A stretch of DNA of 8,513 bases from Candidatus Omnitrophota bacterium (GTDB taxonomy: Bacteria; Omnitrophota; Gorgyraeia; Velamenicoccales; Velamenicoccaceae): positions 1 through 8,513 of the forward strand of contig JAQUOM010000067.1 in NCBI GenBank assembly GCA_028717105.1, read 5' to 3'. Below are positions 1 to 5,642 of this stretch, one piece after another. Within the stretch, counting starts at the first letter, position 1. Every line of letters begins with the position of its first letter. A model generated the notes under the pieces. It did not search any database. It had not been told where the DNA came from and worked only from the letters and a program-made list of their open reading frames with translations. A program made the position numbers and the translations under genes.

Positions 1-117
1 CTGGCATCGCTCGACGAGGTTGCGTATGTGCGGTTTGCGTCTGTTTATCGCCAGTTTAAGGACGTCAACCAGTTCATGTCGGAATTGCGCGATCTATTGA
101 AGAAGGCAGGCAAATAA
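1..117 (+). CDS. nrdR: NrdR transcriptional repressor, C-terminal end (5' truncated)
   Basis: The window opens in frame with the last 38 codons of a gene ending in TAA at 115-117. The peptide begins LASLDEVAYVRFASVYRQFK and continues with a DVNQFMSEL stretch. The segment LDEVAYVRFASVYRxF is the hallmark of the C-terminal part of the ATP-cone domain of NrdR. NrdR is a zinc-ribbon/ATP-cone repressor of ribonucleotide reductase genes that senses ATP/dATP and binds NrdR boxes. The N-terminal zinc ribbon and most of the ATP-cone lie outside the window, so their integrity cannot be judged. The C-terminus ends in a basic tail (LLKKAGK). No T-rich terminator follows, and the next gene starts 70 bases downstream on the same strand, so co-transcription is plausible. 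Confidence 0.9.
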   Translation: MASLDEVAYVRFASVYRQFKDVNQFMSELRDLLKKAGK

Positions 118-176
118 AATCAGGCCGCAACGTCACGAAGCATAAATCAGAATGTGGCCTCGTGGCCCCTTTCTGC

Positions 177-184
177 AGGAAGTG
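177..184 (+). promoter_or_regulatory. Ribosome binding site deciding the DUF151 start
   Basis: AGGAAGTG is a Shine-Dalgarno-like stretch three bases before ATG 188, with its AGGA core about seven bases away. It favours 188 over the upstream in-frame ATG at 152. Confidence 0.6.
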
Positions 185-187
185 ATT

Positions 188-601
188 ATGATAGAGATGG
201 AGCTCAACAAGATCATTATCGACGAGAAGAGGCAGGACCAGATGATCGTGCTTAAAGAGAAGAACGGCGTGCGCCTTCTGCCCATCGTGATCGGGTACCT
301 TGAGGCCAGCGCCATCAAGATGAAGGTCAGCGGCGTTGTGCCTGCGCGGCCCCTGACGCACGACCTTTTGTTTTCCGTGATCGAGGGATTGGGGGCCCGC
401 GTTACAAAGGTCATGATCGACAGGCTCGAAGAGAACACTTTTTTTGCCAAACTGGTGCTGCAGCCTTCCGGGGAGGTCCCCGAGAAACCGGTGGATGCCA
501 GGCCGTCGGACTGCATCGCCCTTGCCGTGCGTTCCCGGGCGCCTATTTTTGTTGACGAAGACGTCATCAAGCGCTCCGAGGTTTTTCATCAAGAACCCTA
601 G
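188..601 (+). CDS. DUF151 / bifunctional nuclease (BFN) domain protein
   Basis: A 137-residue protein made almost entirely of one DUF151 domain. Family signatures are visible: LPIVIGYLEASAI at residues 31-43, RPLTHDLL at 54-61, and VDARPSDCIALAVR at 102-115, followed by APIFVDEDVI. The family is small and often stand-alone; plant and some bacterial members have been reported to have RNase and DNase activity, but the physiological role in most bacteria is unsettled. I chose the ATG at 188 because AGGAAGTG (177-184) lies just upstream as a ribosome binding site and because homologues usually begin close to a (M)xxMELxxI segment. An in-frame ATG at 152 would add 12 residues but has no such site. 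No signal peptide or membrane segment is seen, so the protein is probably cytoplasmic. It lies between nrdR and cca, with a 27-base gap to the latter. Confidence 0.85.
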   Translation: MIEMELNKIIIDEKRQDQMIVLKEKNGVRLLPIVIGYLEASAIKMKVSGVVPARPLTHDLLFSVIEGLGARVTKVMIDRLEENTFFAKLVLQPSGEVPEKPVDARPSDCIALAVRSRAPIFVDEDVIKRSEVFHQEP

Positions 602-628
602 CGCCGATAAGACAGCCTTTTTATCCTT

Positions 629-2080
629 ATGAAGACCCGCCCCGTATCCATCCCCCGGCACCCCATTTTGCATTCCAGGATGTTTAAGGCCGTGACGGCT
701 TGCGCCGCCAGGGAAAAAAGGAAGGTTTATCTCGTGGGGGGGTTCCTGCGGGATCTCTTCGCGGGACGCCGAAAGCCTTCTTTAGACCTTGATTTTTCCG
801 TCGATCGCGGGGCCATAGATTTCGGCAGAAAGCTCGCGCGCCGCCTGAAAAGCGGGTTCGTCGTCCTGGACCGCGAGCACGGCTGTTGCCGCCTGGTCCT
901 GAAAGACCGCGTGTCGCGCCAGATCGTTACGCTGGATTTTGTGGATTTTCGCGCGCCTGATTTCTGCGGCGATCTGGAAAAAAGGGATTTTACGATCAAC
1001 ACGCTGGCGGTCAGACTCCCGGTGAGACGCGGGGGGCTTCTGGACCTCTGCGGCGGCGGAAGGGATATGCGCAAGAAGGTCGTCCGCGCCGTCGGGCCTT
1101 TTTCGTTCGACGAAGACCCTTTGCGTATCCTGCGCGCTTTTTCCTTGAGCGCGTCCTTGAAGTTTACGATCGATCCGGCAACGCGGCGCATGGCGCGGCA
1201 GAAAAAAGAGCAGCTCAAAGACGTGGCGGGAGAACGGCTGCGCGATGAATTTTTTAAGATCCTGGCCATGGAAGATTCCTGGCGTTACATCCTGGAGATG
1301 GATGCGCTTGGCGTTTTGGAAAACGTGATCCCGCAGATCAAGGTCATGCACCACGTCAAGCAGGGGGGCTATCATCACCTGGACGTCTGGGGCCATTCTC
1401 TGGAGACGGTCCGAAAGCTGGAAGAACAGATCTCCCGCATGAAAGACGACGAGGAGACGATGCGCTATCTTGACGAGCCGATGACGACCGGCCGCACGCG
1501 GCGGCAGTTGATCAAGCTGGCCGCGCTCCTGCACGATATCGGCAAGCCCAAGGCCCACGAGGTGAAGGCGGGCAAGACGATGTTTCACGGTCACGAGCGC
1601 ATCGGCCGTATCATCTCGGATGCCGTGGCCGAGAGGCTGAGGCTTGCGACGCGCGAGAAATTTGCCTTGGATACGATCATCTTTTGGCACCTGAGGCCGG
1701 GTTATCTGGCGGATAACAAGGTCTTGACGAAACGGGCGATCCACAGGTTTTTCCGCGATACCAAAGAAGAGGCGGTGAGCGTCCTGTTGGTTTCTATTGC
1801 CGACCAGCGGGCCACCCGCGGGCCCATGGCAACGAAGGCCAGCCGCCTGCGGCACGAGAAGGTTTCCTTCTCCCTGATCGAAGAATATTTCGCGTCGTTG
1901 AAAAGAGAGCCCTTTGTCCGGCTGATCAACGGTAAAGACCTTATTAAAAAACTCAAATTGGCCCCCGGCCCGATCTTCTCGAAGATCCTCAATGCGGTCG
2001 AGGACGCTCAGGTGGAGGGGCGGATCCGCACTAAACAGGAGGCATTGGCCCTGGCAAGGAAGATGAAGCCCCTCTCTTAG
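629..2080 (+). CDS. cca: CCA tRNA nucleotidyltransferase / poly(A) polymerase family protein with HD domain
   Basis: A 483-residue class II nucleotidyltransferase that would build or repair the 3' CCA end of tRNAs from CTP and ATP. Head domain: VGGFLRD at residues 36-42, the catalytic DLD pair (D53, D55), and a further acidic strand TLDFVDFR (101-108). The neck contains RDFTINTLA (119-127), the DEDPLRILRA motif (161-170) and ERLRDEFFKIL (203-213). A C-terminal HD domain is intact by eye: H256, LHDIGKP (301-307, with H302/D303), FHGHE (319-323), WHLRPG (353-358) and D392. HD domains in this family give metal-dependent phosphohydrolase activities in some members. The sequence cannot say whether it adds CCA, only A (as in lineages with split CC/A-adding enzymes) or poly(A). 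The start is ATG 629; an in-frame TAA at 608-610 prevents a longer form. No good Shine-Dalgarno is seen. The gene is probably co-transcribed with the DUF151 gene. Confidence 0.92.
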   Translation: MKTRPVSIPRHPILHSRMFKAVTACAAREKRKVYLVGGFLRDLFAGRRKPSLDLDFSVDRGAIDFGRKLARRLKSGFVVLDREHGCCRLVLKDRVSRQIVTLDFVDFRAPDFCGDLEKRDFTINTLAVRLPVRRGGLLDLCGGGRDMRKKVVRAVGPFSFDEDPLRILRAFSLSASLKFTIDPATRRMARQKKEQLKDVAGERLRDEFFKILAMEDSWRYILEMDALGVLENVIPQIKVMHHVKQGGYHHLDVWGHSLETVRKLEEQISRMKDDEETMRYLDEPMTTGRTRRQLIKLAALLHDIGKPKAHEVKAGKTMFHGHERIGRIISDAVAERLRLATREKFALDTIIFWHLRPGYLADNKVLTKRAIHRFFRDTKEEAVSVLLVSIADQRATRGPMATKASRLRHEKVSFSLIEEYFASLKREPFVRLINGKDLIKKLKLAPGPIFSKILNAVEDAQVEGRIRTKQEALALARKMKPLS

Positions 2081-2122
2081 GGCTTAAGACCCGGGGTTCC
2101 TTGCCCGGCATCGATTAAAATA

Positions 2123-2150
2123 TTGACAAAAGCTTCCTTTGTGATACGAT
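2123..2150 (+). promoter_or_regulatory. Sigma-70-type promoter for the leader / hydrogenase operon
   Basis: A perfect -35 box TTGACA (2123-2128) is followed after 16 bases by TACGAT (2145-2150), which matches the -10 consensus at four of six positions including the key first two and the last. Transcription would start near 2157. A second overlapping option is TTGTGA (2139-2144), 17 bases, then TATATT (2162-2167), starting near 2174. Both point to the downstream operon. This is a call from consensus only. Confidence 0.6.
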
Positions 2151-2176
2151 ACTACCTTAATTATATTTTTTGGAGT

Positions 2177-2192
2177 AAGACAGAGATGTCTT
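2177..2192 (+). repeat. Inverted repeat AAGACA-GAGA-TGTCTT in the leader
   Basis: A perfect 6-bp inverted repeat around GAGA, a GNRA-type tetraloop if it forms as RNA. It lies just downstream of the predicted transcription start, so it could be a DNA operator or an RNA hairpin. Its 3' arm shares CTT (2190-2192) with the 5' arm of the terminator, so the two hairpins cannot both be fully paired. Confidence 0.5.
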
Positions 2193-2224
2193 CTGGCAGC
2201 GTAAGCCGGAAGATTTTTTTTTGA
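2186..2224 (+). CDS. Possible 12-residue leader peptide running through the terminator
   Basis: ATG 2186 to TGA 2222-2224 encodes MSSGSVSRKIFF. A GGAG (2172-2175) lies ten bases upstream, which is acceptable for a Shine-Dalgarno site. The reading frame covers the whole terminator stem and its T run, and stops exactly at its end. A translating ribosome would therefore block the terminator hairpin. Four of the twelve residues are serine. A short open frame like this can occur by chance and there is no homology evidence. Confidence 0.3.
   Translation: MSSGSVSRKIFF
2190..2222 (+). terminator. Intrinsic terminator in the leader, upstream of the hydrogenase operon
   Basis: CTTCTGGC (2190-2197) pairs with GCCGGAAG (2205-2212), giving eight pairs with one G-U, around the loop AGCGTAA. 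One A and a run of nine T (2214-2222) follow. This is a textbook Rho-independent terminator for + strand transcription. It lies only about 65 bases after the predicted transcription start and about 137 bases before the first gene of the operon. It could either attenuate the operon or end a ~65-nt small RNA, and it could also stop read-through from cca. Confidence 0.75.
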
Positions 2225-2249
2225 GAGCGTTGGGAAATCCAACGCTCTC
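2223..2249 (+). repeat. Perfect 11-bp hairpin just after the terminator
   Basis: GAGAGCGTTGG (2223-2233) and CCAACGCTCTC (2239-2249) are perfect reverse complements around the loop GAAAT. No T tract follows on the + strand, and on the - strand the following bases are A, so it is not a second terminator in either direction. It follows the T run directly. It could be part of an alternative fold, an RNA stability element or a protein site. Confidence 0.6.
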
Positions 2250-2305
2250 TGATTACACGGACTCAAAAATCGATCCCGGTGGTTGAATCGTATGCCGGTT
2301 GTTGT

Positions 2306-2347
2306 CATGGTCCTGCCTTTGTGAGGGGGCCATGGGCTTTTAAGCCC
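2306..2347 (+). repeat. Two adjacent hairpins before the first operon start codon
   Basis: CATGGTCC (2306-2313) can pair with GGGCCATG (2327-2334) with one G-U. GGGCT (2334-2338) can pair with AGCCC (2343-2347) around TTTA. The second ends 11 bases before ATG 2359, where the only Shine-Dalgarno-like stretch (GCGGG, 2348-2352) is weak. They may form a structured 5' UTR that tunes translation, but moderate GC-rich pairing like this can be chance. Confidence 0.3.
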
Positions 2348-2358
2348 GCGGGTTCCAT

Positions 2359-3798
2359 ATGCTATCCTGTATTCTTTTAGTTTCGATTGTTGTGCCTTTT
2401 TTCGGCGCTTTCCTTTTGCCTGTCCTGGGCAGGGTGTCCCGGGGTCTGCGTCCTATCTCAGCCTTGGCGTTTGTTTTGGCGTCCCTGGCATGTTCTTGTC
2501 TTTTCATCCCGTCCGTCCTTAAGGGCGAGACGGTTGTTTTCCATATGGCTTTTCCCCTGGGGCTCAATCTTTCGCTGGCGGCCGATGGTTTGAGCGTTTT
2601 TATGGCGATCACCTCGGCTTTGATCAGCGCCGTGATCATCCTCTATTCTTTCGGCTATATTTCTCATTACGAGAACCAGAACGAATATTACACGATGGTT
2701 GTTTTGTTCCTGGGTTCCATGATGGGGCTTGTTTTTTCGTCCAATCTTGTTTTTCTTTACCTCTTCTGGGAAGTGACGGCGGTGGCCAGTTGGCGTCTTA
2801 TCGGGTTTTTCAGGGAACGTGGGTTTGTCCAGAAGGCCGACAAGGCGTTCCTGGTGACGTTTTTGGGCGCGCTGGCCATGCTCCTGGGATTCATTCTTCT
2901 TTACCGCCAGACGGGTTCTTTTGATCTTTCCGTTGTCCGGGAGTACTTTCAACACGCTCCGTTTCCGGGCGTGGTCGTCGTCCTGGTCCTGGCGGGTATT
3001 TTTTCAAAATCAGCAACATTGCCGTTTCATACATGGTTGCCGGACGCGGGCGTCGCGCCTTCTCCCGTGACGGCGCTCCTGCACGCCGCTGTCCTCGTCA
3101 AGATCGGCGTCTACGTCTTCGCCAGGCTGTTTGTGGCGACTTTTCCCCTCGATGTCCGATGGAACGAGGCCGTGCTTATCGTGGCGGCCCTGAGCGCGTT
3201 GGTCTCCGCCGGCGCGGCCCTGCGGGAGACGGATTTAAAGAGGATCATCGCTTATTCGACGATCAGCCAGATCGCTTTTATCTTTCTTGGGCTGGCTTCC
3301 GGGACCGTCGTGGGTCTCGTGGGGGCGTTGCTCTATATCCTGATGCACGGTTTGGCCAAGGCGGGGTTATTCTTGTGCGCCGGCATCGTCGAACAGAACA
3401 CACATACCAGGGATATCACCAAGATGGGGGGGCTTGTCAAATCCATGCCCTGGACGGCGATGGCTTTTTTGTTCTGCGCCGTATCCGTCATGGGCGTACC
3501 TCCTTTCGGCGGTTTCTTCAGTAAATATATGGTGATTGCCGGTGCCCTGGGGGCCAGGCCCCTGGCGATCGTTCTGGTCTTTTTAGCCGGCGCGGTCCTG
3601 ACGATTCTTTATCTCCTCAGGGCCTTTAACGCCGTCTTTATGGGGGAAGCCCCTGCGTCGCCGGCAAAAGAGGGTTCGCCTGTGATGGTGGGAAGCGTTG
3701 TTTTCCTGGGCCTTTTATCTTTATGCGGCGGGGTGTTCATTTTTTATCCTTCCTGTTTTGCCCAGGTTGCGGCCCGGCAGATGATGGGGGCATGGTGA
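2359..3798 (+). CDS. Proton/sodium-translocating antiporter subunit 1 (NuoL/NuoM/MrpD family), group 4 hydrogenase-type complex
   Basis: A 479-residue, almost wholly hydrophobic protein with about 14 predicted membrane helices, the usual size for NuoM/MrpD-type subunits. The family's functional residues are in place: the TM5 glutamate E138 (LFWEVTAVASW), the TM7 lysine K217 in FSKSATLPFHTWLPDA (215-230), H242/K248 in the TM8 stretch LLHAAVLVKIGVYVFAR, the LKRIIAYSTISQ helix-break motif (293-304), H330/K334, and K389 in PPFGGFFSK. In family members these form the half-channels and central polar axis for H+ or Na+ transfer. The ion cannot be told from sequence. It lacks the long C-terminal lateral helix. 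The ATG at 2359 has only a weak ribosome site. It is the first gene of a tightly packed operon and its stop overlaps the next start as TGATG. Confidence 0.88.
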   Translation: MLSCILLVSIVVPFFGAFLLPVLGRVSRGLRPISALAFVLASLACSCLFIPSVLKGETVVFHMAFPLGLNLSLAADGLSVFMAITSALISAVIILYSFGYISHYENQNEYYTMVVLFLGSMMGLVFSSNLVFLYLFWEVTAVASWRLIGFFRERGFVQKADKAFLVTFLGALAMLLGFILLYRQTGSFDLSVVREYFQHAPFPGVVVVLVLAGIFSKSATLPFHTWLPDAGVAPSPVTALLHAAVLVKIGVYVFARLFVATFPLDVRWNEAVLIVAALSALVSAGAALRETDLKRIIAYSTISQIAFIFLGLASGTVVGLVGALLYILMHGLAKAGLFLCAGIVEQNTHTRDITKMGGLVKSMPWTAMAFLFCAVSVMGVPPFGGFFSKYMVIAGALGARPLAIVLVFLAGAVLTILYLLRAFNAVFMGEAPASPAKEGSPVMVGSVVFLGLLSLCGGVFIFYPSCFAQVAARQMMGAW

Positions 3799-5630
3799 TG
3801 CAGATGCCTGTTTTATGGGTTCCGATCGCGATACCTCTTCTGGCGGCGGCGGCTCTTTTGTCCGTGCCCCGGAGGTTTCTTTTTGCGAAAGAGGCTGTTT
3901 CGCTTTTTGCGGCGGCCCTGAATCTTGTTGCGGCCTGGACCCTTTTCGGCAAGGAAGCTGTTTATGCCGCTCCCTGGGCGGGTCTGGGAGCGGAGTTTTC
4001 CCTGAGGCTCTATCATTTCAGCGGTTTTATCATGTTGGCCGCCGCCTGCTTCGGGTTTTTTGTCCTTGTTTACAGCGTTGTTTTTATGAGAGGCAAGGAT
4101 CATGCCCGGTCATTTTTTGTGTTTTTCCTCGTATCTCTGTCTTTGACCAACGGCGCGGTGCTCGCGGACAACCTGATCGTTTTGTTGTTTTTCTGGGAAG
4201 GATTGTTGTTGACGCTTTTCGGCATGATCGCCATCGGGCGGCCGCAGGCATTCCGGACGGCCACAAAGGCTTTTATTATCGTCGGGATCTGCGATCTCTG
4301 CATGATGCTGGGGATCGGGCTTGCGGGACACCTGGCAGGGACCCTGGCCATATCCGCTATCCGGCTTCCGCTGGATGCGCTCGGCGGGCTGGCTTTTGTC
4401 TTGCTTGTGATCGGCGCGATATCCAAAGCGGGTTCGATGCCTTTTCACAGCTGGATCCCTGATGCCGCCGAAGACGCGCCGTTGCCGTTCATGGCTATTT
4501 TGCCGGCGTCGCTGGAGAAGCTCCTGGGTATTTATTTCCTGGCCAGGATCTCCCTGGATATGTTCCGCCTGACGCCTGCTTCCTGGGCGAGCCCGTTCTT
4601 GATGGTGATCGGCTGTATCACCATCGTGGCGGCGGTCATGATGGCCTTGATCCAGAAAGATTACAAGCGTCTGTTGTCTTATCATGCCATCAGCCAGGCG
4701 GGGTATATGATCTTGGGGATCGGTACATGCCTGCCTGTCGGGATCATCGGCGGATTGTTCCATATGATCAACCATGCGTTATATAAAACCTGTTTGTTTT
4801 TAACGGGCGGTTCTGTCGAGCGTCAGGCCGGTACCACGAACCTGGAAGGATTGGGCGGTCTGGCGCGGAAGATGCCGGCGACGTTTGCCTGCTTCCTGGT
4901 GGCGGCGGCCTCGATCAGCGGCGTGCCGCCGTTTAACGGTTTCTTTTCAAAAGAAATGGTATATGAAGCGGCCCTGGAGAGGAACTTTTTATTTTATCTG
5001 GCGGCGGCCGCAGGATCGTTTTTCACCGCGGCGTCTTTCTTAAAACTGGGGCACGCGGCGTTCCTGGGCCCCTTGCGGCAGGAATTGAAGTCCGTCAGGG
5101 AAACGGCCTGGCCCATGCTCCTGCCTATGTTGACGATCGCGGGGATCTGCGTCTTTTTTGGCGTGAACAATTCCTGGCCCCTGGAGCATCTGATCAGGCC
5201 TGTCCTTGGTCCTTTGTCCGCAGCGGGGCACGGAAGTCCGGGCGTGCCCGGCGAGCATATGCTCGTGATCGTGACGGCCGTCATCCTTCTGGGCGCTTTC
5301 TTGAATCATGTCGCGGGCGCCGCCATGGCCGGGTCCGGATTAAAGGCCATCGACCATATTTATCGCGCGCCGGTGCTTTCGGGGATCTATGAAAAGGCCC
5401 AAAGAAAAGTCTTCGATCCTTATGTGGCCGGCATGAAGATCGCTGAAAATTTCGCAAAGTTCAGCGCGGCCGTGGACCGCAAGATGGACGTGTTCTACGA
5501 CAAGGGGATCGTCGCGGCGATAACGGCCGCCGGCCATCGCCTGGGCCGTCTGCATACGGGGAATTATTCGACCTATATTATCTGGGCTGTGGCAGGGATG
5601 TTGTTGGCCTTGGTTTTTGTCGCAGGTTAA
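3798..5630 (+). CDS. Antiporter subunit 2, NuoL-like with C-terminal lateral-helix extension
   Basis: A 610-residue NuoL-type membrane subunit. Key residues: E134 (FFWEG), K210 in ISKAGSMPFHSWIPDA (208-223), E240/K241 (ASLEKLLGIY), the YKRLLSYHAISQ motif (289-300), H322/H326/K330, and K385 in PPFNGFFSKE. Unlike its two neighbours it has a long extension: after a helix at about 483-503, roughly 75 mostly polar or amphipathic residues (about 512-588) lead to a last membrane helix (about 590-608). This matches the lateral helix HL and final anchor helix of NuoL; the motif RLGRLHTGNYSTY before the last helix resembles the NuoL (R)xLQTG(x)xxxY signature. I chose ATG 3798 because it forms a TGATG overlap with the previous stop and has GGGGG (3785-3790) at a suitable distance; ATG 3792, GTG 3795 and ATG 3804 are alternatives. 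An upstream in-frame ATG at 3723 would add a non-membrane-like stretch inside the previous gene and is unlikely. Confidence 0.88.
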   Translation: MQMPVLWVPIAIPLLAAAALLSVPRRFLFAKEAVSLFAAALNLVAAWTLFGKEAVYAAPWAGLGAEFSLRLYHFSGFIMLAAACFGFFVLVYSVVFMRGKDHARSFFVFFLVSLSLTNGAVLADNLIVLLFFWEGLLLTLFGMIAIGRPQAFRTATKAFIIVGICDLCMMLGIGLAGHLAGTLAISAIRLPLDALGGLAFVLLVIGAISKAGSMPFHSWIPDAAEDAPLPFMAILPASLEKLLGIYFLARISLDMFRLTPASWASPFLMVIGCITIVAAVMMALIQKDYKRLLSYHAISQAGYMILGIGTCLPVGIIGGLFHMINHALYKTCLFLTGGSVERQAGTTNLEGLGGLARKMPATFACFLVAAASISGVPPFNGFFSKEMVYEAALERNFLFYLAAAAGSFFTAASFLKLGHAAFLGPLRQELKSVRETAWPMLLPMLTIAGICVFFGVNNSWPLEHLIRPVLGPLSAAGHGSPGVPGEHMLVIVTAVILLGAFLNHVAGAAMAGSGLKAIDHIYRAPVLSGIYEKAQRKVFDPYVAGMKIAENFAKFSAAVDRKMDVFYDKGIVAAITAAGHRLGRLHTGNYSTYIIWAVAGMLLALVFVAG

Positions 5631-5642
5631 AGAAAGAAAAAT

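Larger units (their letters stand above)
2081..2358 (+). other. Intergenic regulatory region between cca and the hydrogenase operon
   Basis: This 278-base stretch holds no credible long gene. In order it contains: a GC-rich imperfect hairpin just after cca (CCGGG at 2092-2096 with CCCGG further on, no T tract); a promoter at 2123-2150; an AT-rich patch at 2156-2171; an inverted repeat at 2177-2192; an intrinsic terminator at 2190-2222; an 11-bp hairpin at 2223-2249; and weaker hairpins at 2306-2334 and 2334-2347 running up to the start codon of the first antiporter gene. The order promoter, terminator, structured RNA, gene is that of a regulated leader. Confidence 0.7.

Noticed and set aside
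152..187. Longer N-terminus for the DUF151 protein
   Set aside because: ATG 152 lacks a ribosome site and adds MWPRGPFLQEVI, which does not resemble the family start; ATG 188 has AGGAAGTG.
782..1855. 357-codon open frame on the - strand
   Set aside because: It lies wholly inside the cca gene, which has clear family motifs; the product has no recognisable motif and is rich in His/Gln/Arg/Asp as expected for the antisense of GC-rich code.
2092..2110. Hairpin after cca as its terminator
   Set aside because: CCGGG/CCCGG can pair but no T tract follows, so it does not qualify as an intrinsic terminator. The terminator at 2190-2222 is more likely to stop read-through.
2140..2150. CRP/FNR-like half site TGTGA near the promoter
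   Set aside because: The matching second half is missing at the required spacing.
2223..2249. Second terminator or - strand terminator
   Set aside because: The strong hairpin is not followed by T residues on either strand.
2084..2308. 74-codon - strand frame filling most of the intergenic region
   Set aside because: It runs through the promoter, terminator and hairpins and has no recognisable motif or good ribosome site.
2292..2324. Second tiny ORF MPVVVMVLPL in the leader
   Set aside because: Valine/leucine-rich like some attenuator peptides, with a GGTGG upstream, but it is ten codons, not tied to a terminator, and easily due to chance.
3033..3524. 163-codon + strand frame inside the first antiporter
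   Set aside because: Shadow of the real frame, no hydrophobic pattern or known motif.
3815..4462. 215-codon + strand frame inside the second antiporter
   Set aside because: Out-of-frame shadow with Cys/Arg/Gly-rich, motif-free translation. The true frame has the membrane helices and conserved residues.
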